64,000 nt of DNA from Curtobacterium sp. MCPF17_002 (GTDB lineage Bacteria > Actinomycetota > Actinomycetes > Actinomycetales > Microbacteriaceae), in NCBI RefSeq assembly GCF_003234115.2, contig NZ_CP126251.1, positions 3,658,001 through 3,722,000 of the forward strand, read 5' to 3'. Below, piece by piece: positions 51,201-58,209 of this stretch. The first letter of the stretch is position 1; each line of letters opens with the position of its first letter. The position numbers and the translations under genes were made by a program. The notes under the pieces were generated by a model. It did no database searches and was not told the DNA's origin. It saw only the letters and a list, made by a program, of their open reading frames with translations.

Positions 51201-51400
51201 AGGGTGCGCTCCGGGAACCAGACCCAGGACAGCTCCTGACCGGGCTCGATCGTCCTGCCTGCGAAACCGGGGACGACCGCGGGCTCCGTTCCGACACCCG
51301 CTGGTCGTTCGACGAGGAACCCCTCGGCCGACCCGAACCCGACACCGTTCCGCGCGGCCACAGCCGTCGTCGGTCCACCGCTCCGTTGCAGTTCTCGCAC
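48218..51400 (-). CDS. Glycoside hydrolase family 92 alpha-mannosidase
   Basis: Enzyme of 1060 aa of the GH92 family, calcium-dependent exo-alpha-mannosidases acting mainly on alpha-1,2 linkages of N-glycans or yeast mannan. GFWDTYRTAWPLLALL and GYPGDEDNGEMSAWYVFATI are GH92 signatures, the latter with the catalytic acidic residues. About 230 N-terminal residues precede the catalytic core and about 120 C-terminal residues form a beta-rich accessory domain. No signal peptide is seen, so it may act on imported oligosaccharides. A threefold AAHDQG repeat sits near residues 100-120. GTG at 51400 follows TAGGGT by 6 bases; a palindrome overlaps the promoter. Confidence 0.92.
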   Translation of the reverse strand: MRELQRSGGPTTAVAARNGVGFGSAEGFLVERPAGVGTEPAVVPGFAGRTIEPGQELSWVWFPERTLREGLTEPSEADLADFWDATAFALDVVFTDGTRLTDAAHDQGAAHDQGAAHDQYGDALTPDAQDAARKQWVDQWNRRAVDLTPFAGRVVDRLEARLGSTTEPPSVDGGRPALRGWLDDVRIEAARPAPATPLDHVRTTRGTQASSRFSRGNNAPLVGLPHGGVFGLPMTDASSNRWPYAYQEHDRVDAAGALRPAIQGFATSHIPSPWMGDRGVFQVMPSPLDTPDVDRQARALAFDHDHELDGPHRYRVDLEHGVTAEMTAGEFALGFRFSGVRSIVLDHHGRVSDVSVTVTDGTAVVEAVLDDRPGTPPHHVHVRIPGVTADHTTIGAHELRGWLTVEGPDVDVLLGISTVSVEDARANLAAAGSFEVMRTRAEQLWTEKLATLSFDGATPDQLTSLYSGLYRLFLYPNRAGETALTGSPHHRSPYGAVQAEPIRDEPGPEIVDGPFTTTNGFWDTYRTAWPLLALLTPDTAGELAQGFVEHHHDGGWTPRWSAPGAEDCMTGTTSDTVFADLAAKDVTGFDLTEAYRSALRNATVPPRDERVGRKGSLPGAFRGHVDTATHEGMSWTLDAAINDWGLAVMASRLAARAGTPADLARYEAEAEWFSRRSLQYRNVFDSERGFFIGRDPDGSWRVGTEFDPRDWGDDYTETNAWGTAFTAPHDGAGVVDLHGGPERFDAALDAFFATPETGASEHAGSYGFPIHEMTEARDVRMGMLGLSNQPAHHIPFFPMFTGRHDDAHRIVRESLERLFVGSDLGQGYPGDEDNGEMSAWYVFATIGLYPLAPSTGSYVLVPPSVRRTVLRQSGGAETVIEVAAGSAGAYVASVTVDGSPWTSVSIAHDVVVRASRIEFTLSDTPQGWASDTRPVSASEVHGYRDTPVDVLSPVASDGVAGALADDVGRTVTTLAAGSSVSFDVEHSDVSLYTVTVAAPGTYSWEASLGDTHVAVQDAVFDWTGQTRVFRLQGSGSAFSFTAVSDLELTQLELIAADGQR
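51045..51098. repeat. Three 18-base repeats in the GH92 gene
   Basis: TGGTCGTGTGCTGCGCCC-type units encode AAHDQG three times, in the variable N-terminal region. Confidence 0.8.
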
Positions 51401-51406
51401 GCTGTC

Positions 51407-51412
51407 ACCCTA
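51407..51412 (-). promoter_or_regulatory. -10 box TAGGGT of the GH92 gene
   Basis: TAGGGT ends 6 bases before the GTG at 51400. Confidence 0.5.
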
Positions 51413-51416
51413 TTTG

Positions 51417-51431
51417 GTCCAGCGTCTGGAC
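51417..51431. promoter_or_regulatory. Operator-like palindrome GTCCAG-CGT-CTGGAC in the GH92 promoter
   Basis: Perfect 6-bp arms, 3-base centre, lying between the expected -35 and the -10. The layout suits a LacI-, ROK- or GntR-type repressor; no such gene is in the window. Confidence 0.5.
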
Positions 51432-51474
51432 GAAAACCCGCGGCGTGTCCGTCCCGCTGCCAGGACCCGTCCGG

Positions 51475-53112
51475 TCAGGGCTTGTTGTGGCCGGGTGCGT
51501 TCTCGGAGTTGCCGGGGGCGCTGACGTCCGCTGCCGCCCCGCTGTCGTCGAGCGGGTCCTGCACCGGGTTCGTCACCGGCGTGCTCGGCTCCGGTCCGAC
51601 CGACGGGTCCTCGGCCGGCTCGCTCGGCTCCTCTTCCGGTTCGCTCGGCTGCTGCTCGGGCTCACTCGGCTGCTGCTGCGGCTCACTGGGCTGCTGCTCG
51701 GGTTCACTCGGCTGCTGCTGCTGTGGCTCGCTCGGCTGCTGCTCGGGCTCGCTCGGCTGCTGGTCGTCGCTCGGGGTCGAGGAGGTGCTCGAGTCGGTCG
51801 GCGCCGGCGTGGAGTCGTCGCCGTTCAGCGCGAAGAGGGCGACCGCGATGCCGATGAGCACGAGGACGATGACGATCACCGCGGCGATGATCGGTCCGCG
51901 CCGGCGCTTCCTCGGGTCGTCGGCCAGGGGCGTGGTCGGCGGCACCGGTCCTCGTGGGGCGACTGGTCCGCCCGCTGCGCCTGGGCCACCGGCCCCGGTC
52001 GCGCCGCCCGCACCGGTCGCGCCGCGCTGAGCACCGAGGATCGTGGTGGCCACGTCGTCGGAGGCGTTCGGCTGCTGCGTGCCGAGGACACGGGTCGCGT
52101 CGTCGGCACCGCCCGGGGACGCGCTGCTCGTGGGCATCGCCTGGGTCGCCGTGTCGGCCGCTGCAGCACGGGCGGCGGCATCGGCACCGGAGGCGGCACC
52201 GCCGGCTGCTGCTGCTCCGGCAGCGGCTCCCGCGGCGGCGGCTCCGGCCGCTCCGGCGGGCGTCACGGTGCCCGGACCCGCCGGCAGGAGCTGCGTGGCC
52301 GTGGCGGCCTCGTCGAAGCCGAGCGCGCGGAGGCGCTGTGCAGCCTCGGCCGCGGTCGGACGCTCCGCCGGGTCCTGCGCGGTCATCACGTGCAGCAGGG
52401 TGCGCCAGGCCGTCGGCAGGTGCTGGTCGATCTCCGGCCCGCGGGTGAGGCGCGCGGTCGCGGACTCCACGGCGCTGCCCGGGAACGGCCGTCGCCCGGT
52501 CAGGCACTCGAGGAGCACCAGCCCCAGCGCGTAGACGTCCGCCTTGCCGCTGATGCCCTGCGCGAGGACCTGCTCCGGGGCGAGGTACGCGGCCGTGCCC
52601 ATCACCGTGCCGGTCCCCGTGACGCGGGCGGCGTCACGGAGCAGGGCGATCCCGAAGTCCGCGAGCTTCACGTGCGAGCCGTCGCTCTCCAGCAGCACGT
52701 TCGCCGGCTTCACGTCGCGGTGGACGATGCCCTGTGCGTTCACTGCTGCGAGCCCGTCGGCGATCTGCGCCCCGACCCGCGCCGTCGTGGACGGGTCGAG
52801 CGGGCCCTCGCGGAGCCGCGTGGCCAGGTCGCTCCCCGGGACGAGCTCCATCACCAGGTACGAGTCGCCGTCGACGTCGTCGAGTGCGGCGTCGTACAGC
52901 GTGACGAGGGCCGGGCTCCGCATCGCGGCGAGGGTCTGGATCTCCGCTTCGGCCCGTGCACGCTCACCGTGGTCGACCGGTCCGATGCGGAACACCTTGA
53001 CGGCGACCTCGCGTCCGAGTTGCTCGTCGACCGCGCGGTACACGGAGGCCATGCCGCCGTGCCCGAGCGTGCCCGTGACGCGGTAGCGACCGCCGAAGAC
53101 CCGTTCTTCCAT
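51475..53112 (-). CDS. Membrane Ser/Thr protein kinase (PknB-like) with repetitive extracellular tail
   Basis: Transmembrane eukaryotic-type kinase of 545 aa. Kinase domain residues 1-270: LGHGGMASVYRA, Lys39, HRDVKPANVLL, DFG 152-154, APE 178-180. A long juxtamembrane linker, rich in Ala/Gly, carries short Thr motifs (TATQLLP, TATQAMP, ATRVLGTQ, ATTILGAQ) that look like phosphorylation or FHA-binding sites. One helix (about 407-429) leads to an extracytoplasmic tail with repeated QPSEPEQ units instead of PASTA domains. ATG at 53112 has TAGGTT 7 bases upstream. Signal and substrates unknown. Confidence 0.94.
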   Translation of the reverse strand: MEERVFGGRYRVTGTLGHGGMASVYRAVDEQLGREVAVKVFRIGPVDHGERARAEAEIQTLAAMRSPALVTLYDAALDDVDGDSYLVMELVPGSDLATRLREGPLDPSTTARVGAQIADGLAAVNAQGIVHRDVKPANVLLESDGSHVKLADFGIALLRDAARVTGTGTVMGTAAYLAPEQVLAQGISGKADVYALGLVLLECLTGRRPFPGSAVESATARLTRGPEIDQHLPTAWRTLLHVMTAQDPAERPTAAEAAQRLRALGFDEAATATQLLPAGPGTVTPAGAAGAAAAGAAAGAAAAGGAASGADAAARAAAADTATQAMPTSSASPGGADDATRVLGTQQPNASDDVATTILGAQRGATGAGGATGAGGPGAAGGPVAPRGPVPPTTPLADDPRKRRRGPIIAAVIVIVLVLIGIAVALFALNGDDSTPAPTDSSTSSTPSDDQQPSEPEQQPSEPQQQQPSEPEQQPSEPQQQPSEPEQQPSEPEEEPSEPAEDPSVGPEPSTPVTNPVQDPLDDSGAAADVSAPGNSENAPGHNKP

Positions 53113-53119
53113 GCGGGGA

Positions 53120-53125
53120 AACCTA
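53120..53125 (-). promoter_or_regulatory. -10 box TAGGTT of the kinase gene
   Basis: TAGGTT ends 7 bases before the ATG at 53112. Confidence 0.5.
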
Positions 53126-53230
53126 CCGGGAGGACCTGACGGGTCCTCTCATCGGGGTCGGGCGGGGGTGCGGCTGGGCGCACGCCGGCGCGCTCCGCGG
53201 CGCGCTCCTGGGCGCGCGCCGCTCCCCTTC

Positions 53231-53281
53231 GTGAGCAGAACTGGTCGGGCGCGACGTGCCCACCCGACCATTCCTGCTCAC
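53231..53281. repeat. Long hairpin, GTGAGCAGAA family (second copy)
   Basis: GTGAGCAGAACTGGTCGGG and CCCGACCATTCCTGCTCAC pair over 19 bases with two mismatches. The right arm reaches into the stop codon of the Fic gene. Confidence 0.8.
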
Positions 53282-54483
53282 CGAACGGGGTCGGCGCTTC
53301 CTGCTCCCGGACGCATCGTGACCTGAACGACGTTGGATGCTCGGAAGACACGGACCCCCTGGCGCTCGACCTCGGTCAGGATCTCGAGCTCGACCAGTCG
53401 AGCGACCGCGTTGCTGGCTGCCTGGTAGGTCTTCCCGAGGGCGCTCGCGAGCATCGGCACCGTGACGAACGGAGCGCCGATGAGGTACTCGGCGACGTCG
53501 AGGACCATGCCGCGTGCTCCGCTCGCTCGGATGCGATCGCGGTACTCCGCCTGGACCGCCAGCAGGTCGGACATCCGGGACCCGGTGTCCACTGCAGAAC
53601 TGTGGATGCCGTCGGCGAACAGCGCGACCCACTCGTCCCATGCACCTTCTGCGCTGACGGCAGCGAGCGCGTCCTGGTACTGGTCCCGCCTTGCTTCGAA
53701 CCACGGTGAGACGCTGAGCAAGGGTTCTGTGAGGACGTCGGAGCGCATCAGTTGCAGGACGATGAGCAAGCGTCCGAGCCGGCCGTTGCCGTCGTTGAAC
53801 GGGTGCAGCGTCTCGAACTGGTAGTGCGTGAGCGCTGCCGCGACCACCGGGTCGAGATCCTGTCGAGGCGCTGCATCGACCCAGTCCAACAGGTCGTCGA
53901 CTGCGCTGCGCAGCGGCGTACCGGGTGGCATCGGAACGAAGCGGGCGTCCTCGATACCGCCACCGCGCGTTCCGATCGCCACGGGGACGGTTCTGATGTG
54001 GCCGGCCTGTTGGGTGTCGGCAGCCGTTCCGCGGACCAGGACCGACTGCAGTTCCTCGAGGAGTCCGGTCGTGACGCGCCGCTCCTGCACCCAGGCGAAC
54101 CCGAGTTCGGCTGTGTCGATGTAGTTCAGGACCTCGGACAGCGCCGGCGATCGCGAGGCCTTGCCCACCGCTTCGGCTGCGAGGACCTCGTCCAGCGGGG
54201 CGAACGTCCCTTCGAGCGCCGACGTGCTCTGCGCCTCTCGCCGGAGCGTCGGCGCACGCAGGATCCCGGGGTTCGGGATGAGCGACGAACCCTGACGAAG
54301 CGCCCCGAGCGCCCGATTCGCCCGAGCCACCTTGGTCCACGTCCGCCCGGAGAGCGTGGGGACGTCGGCGAGCGGATCAGGGACGAAGCCGACGCGATCG
54401 TAGGGACGGCCAGTCCGGCCGTCGACTCCGCGAACCGGGACGAGTCGCCCCACCGGGCTGCCTGCGAAACGGGCTCGATCCAT
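53278..54483 (-). CDS. Fic-family protein with internal inhibitory motif
   Basis: Fic-domain protein of 401 aa, expected to transfer AMP (or another nucleotide) to target proteins. The active-site loop HPFNDGNGRLGR is complete, with His near residue 227, and the autoinhibitory helix motif TSALEG (S/T-xxx-E-G) lies near residue 90, so it is a class II Fic held in check from within. The C-terminal 90 residues form a winged helix (VTVPMLASALGKTYQAASNA), typical of DNA-binding Fic proteins. ATG at 54483 follows TAAAAT by 6 bases; an ATG one codon earlier is less likely. An inverted repeat upstream suggests autoregulation. Target unknown. Confidence 0.93.
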   Translation of the reverse strand: MDRARFAGSPVGRLVPVRGVDGRTGRPYDRVGFVPDPLADVPTLSGRTWTKVARANRALGALRQGSSLIPNPGILRAPTLRREAQSTSALEGTFAPLDEVLAAEAVGKASRSPALSEVLNYIDTAELGFAWVQERRVTTGLLEELQSVLVRGTAADTQQAGHIRTVPVAIGTRGGGIEDARFVPMPPGTPLRSAVDDLLDWVDAAPRQDLDPVVAAALTHYQFETLHPFNDGNGRLGRLLIVLQLMRSDVLTEPLLSVSPWFEARRDQYQDALAAVSAEGAWDEWVALFADGIHSSAVDTGSRMSDLLAVQAEYRDRIRASGARGMVLDVAEYLIGAPFVTVPMLASALGKTYQAASNAVARLVELEILTEVERQGVRVFRASNVVQVTMRPGAGSADPVR

Positions 54484-54489
54484 CATTCC

Positions 54490-54495
54490 ATTTTA
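54490..54495 (-). promoter_or_regulatory. -10 box TAAAAT of the Fic gene
   Basis: TAAAAT ends 6 bases before the ATG at 54483. Confidence 0.55.
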
Positions 54496-54504
54496 GGGGC
54501 CGAA

Positions 54505-54532
54505 ACTTGAATCTCGTGCTGATGATTCAAGT
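54505..54532. promoter_or_regulatory. Inverted repeat ACTTGAATC-N10-GATTCAAGT upstream of the Fic gene
   Basis: Perfect 9-bp arms overlapping the expected -35 region. In this GC-rich DNA such an AT-rich symmetric site stands out; the winged-helix end of the Fic protein is the obvious candidate binder. Confidence 0.6.
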
Positions 54533-54567
54533 ATCGGTGATCTTTCTGGAACGCCATGCCCTCCGAT

Positions 54568-55389
54568 TCACGGTTGCGAAGGACGCCTTGAGGGTCGCGA
54601 CGGGTCGGCACCGCGCCGGAGCGCCGTCAAGTACAACCGATGCGCCGTGATCACGAGCGCGAGCCACGCGAGACCGAGCGCCCACGCCGCGAGCACGTCG
54701 GTGAGCCAGTGGTGCCCGAGGAACACCCGTGAGGCGCCGACGGACAGGACGAAGAGGGTGCCGATGACGATCGTCCAGACCCGGGTCACGACGTGCGACT
54801 GCCGGAGCAGCAGCAGGTACACGATCGTGCCGACGATCACCGTCGCGTTGAGGGTGTGCCCGGACGGGAACGACGGTGAGTGCTCGTAGGGCGGGACGGC
54901 GTCGGCGAGTGGCGGCCGTGCGCGCCCGATGAGGTCCTTGCCCGCGATGGTCATGAGCAGCGATCCGCCGCTCGCCGCGACGAGGAGCACGAGGGGTGTC
55001 CAGGCCCGACGCTGGACCGTGAAGCCCACGAGGAACCCGAGCGCGACGATGGGCATCCCGATCGTGCCGGCGATGTCCGTCCACCACGTCACGAGGGTGT
55101 CGGCCGTCGGCGAGCGGAGCGTCAGCATCCAGTCGAGGACGGGGCGGTCCAGCGCGGCGACCTCGTCGCCCTCACGGACGGCGTCGTACACCTCGGACGC
55201 GATCCACGTGGCGACGACGGCCACACCCATCCCGATCACGAGCGTCACGACGAGGAGCGGCAGCGCACCCCAGCGGTGTCCGAGCTCCGTCCAGCGGTCT
55301 GCGCCCGCCCGGCCCGCCTTCGTCCGCCACGTCGTGAGGTCGACGTCGCCGACGCGCTGGTCGGGTGCCTCGGGGGGATCGCTCGTCAT
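54568..55389 (-). CDS. PAP2-family membrane phosphatase
   Basis: Integral membrane phosphatase of 273 aa with about six helices. The three PAP2 motifs are present: KDLIGRARPPL, PSFPSGHT and SRVFLGHHWLTDVL. Likely substrates are phosphatidic acid or undecaprenyl pyrophosphate on the outer face; sequence alone does not decide. ATG at 55389 with an AAGG-type ribosome site. The basic C-terminal tail is cytosolic. Confidence 0.92.
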   Translation of the reverse strand: MTSDPPEAPDQRVGDVDLTTWRTKAGRAGADRWTELGHRWGALPLLVVTLVIGMGVAVVATWIASEVYDAVREGDEVAALDRPVLDWMLTLRSPTADTLVTWWTDIAGTIGMPIVALGFLVGFTVQRRAWTPLVLLVAASGGSLLMTIAGKDLIGRARPPLADAVPPYEHSPSFPSGHTLNATVIVGTIVYLLLLRQSHVVTRVWTIVIGTLFVLSVGASRVFLGHHWLTDVLAAWALGLAWLALVITAHRLYLTALRRGADPSRPSRRPSQP

Positions 55390-55472
55390 CGACCCACCTT
55401 GCCCCAGCGGAGATGTGCGCGCCGGACGCCGGCCGGCCGACGCACGCCGGGTTCGCGCCGGACGCCCTTCCC

Positions 55473-57158
55473 TCAGTCCTTGGCCGAGCCGTAGTCCTGC
55501 ACGATCCCGACCGACAGCGGGAACACCACCGGGAAGTCCCGGAACAGCAGCCGCCCCGCATCGGCGGCGGCCGCCCGGACCTGTTCCGCCACCCACTCGG
55601 CGTGCTCGGCCGGGGTGTGCACCACGATCTCGTCGTGCACGAAGAACACGAGGTGCGGGCCGTCCGTCACCGGCCCCGGGAACCGTGCCACGAGCCGCGA
55701 CCGCAGCGATCCCATCCACGCCAACGCCCACTCGGCGGCGGTGCCCTGCACGATGAAGTTGCGCGTGAACCGCCCCCAGCTCCGCGCCCGCGACTCCACT
55801 GCGCGCTGCATCGCCGGGGTCCCGTCAACCGTGTAGGCCTGGTTGCGCGCCTCGAACCACGAGGCCTCCGGGATCGGCGACGTCCGGCCGAGGAGGGTCG
55901 TGACGGGTTCGCCGCGCTCCCCCGCCCGCGCGGCACGCTCGACGAGGCGGATGGCGTCCGGGAACGCCCGCGCGAGCCGCGGGACCAGACGGCCGCCCTC
56001 GCCCTGGGTCGCCCCGTACATCGCGCCGAGCATCGCGCCCTTCGCCTGCTGCCGGGTCTCGACCGCGCCGGAGGCCACCACGCCGTCGTACAGGTCACGG
56101 CCGTCACCGGCCCTCGCCATCGCCCGGTCGCCGGCCATCGCCGCGAGGACACGCGGCTCGAGCTGCGCCGCGTCCGCGACGACGAACGTCCACCCCTCGT
56201 CCGCCACGACGGCACCGCGGACGCCCTTCGGGAGCTGCATCGCTCCCCCGCCGTCCGCCGCCCAGCGCCCGGTGACCACACCGCCGACGAGGTACTTCGG
56301 GTGGAACCGTCCGTCCTGCACCCACTCGTCGAGCCAGGTCCAGCCGTTCGCGGTCAGCAGGCGGGCGAGCCGCTTGTACTCGAGCAGCGGCTCGATGACC
56401 GGGTGCTCGATCTCCTGCAGCTCCCACTTCCGCGTGCTCGTCACCATCAGCCCGGCACGCCGCAACGACTTCAGGACGTCGCCCGGCGAGTCCGGGTTCA
56501 GGGACGGGTCGTCCAGTCGCTCACGGATCACCGCGGCGATCTCCTCGAGCCGTCGCGGACGCACCCCGTAGGGCACCCGCGGGCCGAGCGCGTCCTCGAG
56601 GAGGCGCTCGTGGACGTCCGCACGCCACGGCAGGCCCGCGTGCAGCATCTCGGCCGCGACGAGCGCGCCGGCCGACTCGGCCGTCGTCAACAGTCGCAGC
56701 GCACCCGGCGCGGTCGATCCGGCGATCGCGTCGAGCTGGGCGCGGAGTTCCGCGACGGGGTCCAGCGCGTCGTCCGGCGGGGAGACCTGGAACAGCGCGT
56801 CGTCGAAGAGCTGGGCCTGCGTCGGGCGGACGACCCGCGCCTCCTGGGCCGGTGCGTCCCATCCGTCGACGGGAGCCGCGGCGAGCGCGGAACCACGTGC
56901 GGACAGCGCGGACCGCAGGATGCGACGGCACAGCCGCAGGTCGGTGCAGCGTCCGACCCGGCCGCCGGCTGCCAGGACGGCCGGGTACCAGCGTGCGGTG
57001 TCGTCCCACACCCATCGGACGTCGGGTGCGTCGCGCGATGCGACGAAGGCCGGGAGGCGCGGCTCGTCCACCCGGATCGGCTCGCCCTCCGCGGTCCCCG
57101 CGTCGGTCAGGGGCGTCGCGAGGACGCCGCCGTCGACGCGGCTGAGGACGAGGTGCAC
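55473..57158 (-). CDS. Stand-alone family A DNA polymerase (PolA-like, with vestigial exonuclease region)
   Basis: Protein of 561 aa. The C-terminal two thirds are a family A polymerase: VTSTRKWELQEIEHPVIEPL, motif A VVADAAQLEPRVLA (Asp present, Ser-Gln-Ile-Glu altered to Ala-Gln-Leu-Glu), a finger region GAMLGAMYGATQGE and motif C FFVHDEIVVHTP. The N-terminal third occupies the place of a 3'-5' exonuclease but shows no clear acidic motifs and no FLAP domain. It is distinct from the housekeeping DNA polymerase I (about 880 aa). GTG at 57158 has CATGAT 6 bases upstream. A lesion-bypass or repair role is plausible; undetermined. Confidence 0.9.
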   Translation of the reverse strand: MHLVLSRVDGGVLATPLTDAGTAEGEPIRVDEPRLPAFVASRDAPDVRWVWDDTARWYPAVLAAGGRVGRCTDLRLCRRILRSALSARGSALAAAPVDGWDAPAQEARVVRPTQAQLFDDALFQVSPPDDALDPVAELRAQLDAIAGSTAPGALRLLTTAESAGALVAAEMLHAGLPWRADVHERLLEDALGPRVPYGVRPRRLEEIAAVIRERLDDPSLNPDSPGDVLKSLRRAGLMVTSTRKWELQEIEHPVIEPLLEYKRLARLLTANGWTWLDEWVQDGRFHPKYLVGGVVTGRWAADGGGAMQLPKGVRGAVVADEGWTFVVADAAQLEPRVLAAMAGDRAMARAGDGRDLYDGVVASGAVETRQQAKGAMLGAMYGATQGEGGRLVPRLARAFPDAIRLVERAARAGERGEPVTTLLGRTSPIPEASWFEARNQAYTVDGTPAMQRAVESRARSWGRFTRNFIVQGTAAEWALAWMGSLRSRLVARFPGPVTDGPHLVFFVHDEIVVHTPAEHAEWVAEQVRAAAADAGRLLFRDFPVVFPLSVGIVQDYGSAKD

Positions 57159-57164
57159 GGAACG

Positions 57165-57170
57165 ATCATG
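57165..57170 (-). promoter_or_regulatory. -10-like box CATGAT of the polymerase gene
   Basis: CATGAT ends 6 bases before the GTG at 57158. Confidence 0.4.
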
Positions 57171-57236
57171 CCGTGCCCCACCGTCAGCGGCGGACGCCGC
57201 CGAGCCGGCCGTCAGTCGTCACCGGGACCCTGGCCG

Positions 57237-57452
57237 TCAGCGGCCGCCCTCCGGGTCGTCCTCACCGGGACGGACCGCGGCGGTGTCGGCGACGTCGATG
57301 CGGACGTCACCGTCGTCGGCTCGCGAGACCTCGACCCGGGGATCGGCGTCGTGCTCGTCGGAGCCGGACATGCGGCGGAAGGTGTCCTGGCGGCGTTCCT
57401 CGAAGGACATGTCGACGCCGTCCTCGAGGTGGTCACGATCGGGTTCGGTCAT
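57237..57452 (-). CDS. Small acidic protein of unknown function
   Basis: Highly charged 71-aa protein, MTEPDRDHLEDGVDMSFEER followed by RQDTFRRMSGSDEHD and an acidic end. The ATG at 57452 has TAGCGT 7 bases upstream, a leaderless pattern. No hydrophobic segment; probably disordered. It is similar in character, but not clearly in sequence, to the two small proteins at 47.7-48.2 kb. It stands alone between the polymerase and the carbohydrate operon. Confidence 0.65.
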   Translation of the reverse strand: MTEPDRDHLEDGVDMSFEERRQDTFRRMSGSDEHDADPRVEVSRADDGDVRIDVADTAAVRPGEDDPEGGR

Positions 57453-57459
57453 GCCGCTG

Positions 57460-57465
57460 ACGCTA
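57460..57465 (-). promoter_or_regulatory. -10 box TAGCGT of the small acidic gene
   Basis: TAGCGT ends 7 bases before the ATG at 57452; it overlaps the end of the acyltransferase gene. Confidence 0.5.
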
Positions 57466-58209
57466 CGCCCCGCTCGCGACCGGTGCGGTGCCGGTCCGGA
57501 CCGTCCAGTGTTCGCCGGTCCGCCACTGTGCGAGGACGGCCTCGTCGAGTCGGCCGGTCGGCGTCGCGGCACGAGCGGTCGGCAGGGGGACTCCGAAGAC
57601 GAACTTCGCGACGCTCTCGTCGCCCTCGGCGACGTCGTCCGGGCCGCTCGGGGCGAGCCGGAACCGCCGGGCGAACCGCACGAGGTTGGACGACGGTCCG
57701 AGCGCCGTCGGCAGCCCCGGGTCGAGGAACCACGATCGGCACTGCCACTGCTCGCCCGCGAGATCCGGAGCCAGTGCCCGGAGGACCGACGGCGCCTCGG
57801 CGAACGCCCGGTCGCAGGCATCGGCGGCGAGCGGGCCGGACTCCGGCACGTGCACGTCCCACGCCGGCCGGCCGTCAGCCGTCGTGGCCCCGATCTCGAA
57901 CTGCAGGCGTCCGACCGTCACGACGCGCGCCGTGACCACGGCGCAGAACCAGTCGAGACCGGTCCCCCGCAGGCCGTAGCGCTCGAGCTTGCGATCGACG
58001 TCCGCGACGCTGTCGGCTGCCTGCCGCGGTGTCGCACCGTGCGACCGGAGCCAGGACTCGGTCGCCGGTCGGGCCGCACGGAGCGCCGCGACGATCGCGG
58101 ACTCCCGCTCCGGAGCCGGCAGGTGCGCCACGCTCGACTCGAGCGTGGCCGCGACCGTGCCGGCGTCGGGAAGGGTGCCGATCGAGTCGACCAGTGCCGC
58201 TGCGATCAC
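57463..58209 (-). CDS. Acyltransferase-like protein (DUF5596/GNAT-like C-terminal type)
   Basis: Protein of 248 aa. KLERYGLRGTGLDWFCAVVTARVV-type region (here YGLRGTGLDWFCAVVTARVV), VGRLQFEIGATTADG and WDVHVPESGPL resemble the GNAT-like acyltransferase family often annotated DUF5596. GTG at 58209 overlaps the permease stop (GTGA), so it is the last gene of the ABC-importer operon. The family is often near glycan-use genes; its substrate is unknown. The domain assignment is from memory of the family and is moderate. Confidence 0.75.
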   Translation of the reverse strand: MIAAALVDSIGTLPDAGTVAATLESSVAHLPAPERESAIVAALRAARPATESWLRSHGATPRQAADSVADVDRKLERYGLRGTGLDWFCAVVTARVVTVGRLQFEIGATTADGRPAWDVHVPESGPLAADACDRAFAEAPSVLRALAPDLAGEQWQCRSWFLDPGLPTALGPSSNLVRFARRFRLAPSGPDDVAEGDESVAKFVFGVPLPTARAATPTGRLDEAVLAQWRTGEHWTVRTGTAPVASGA

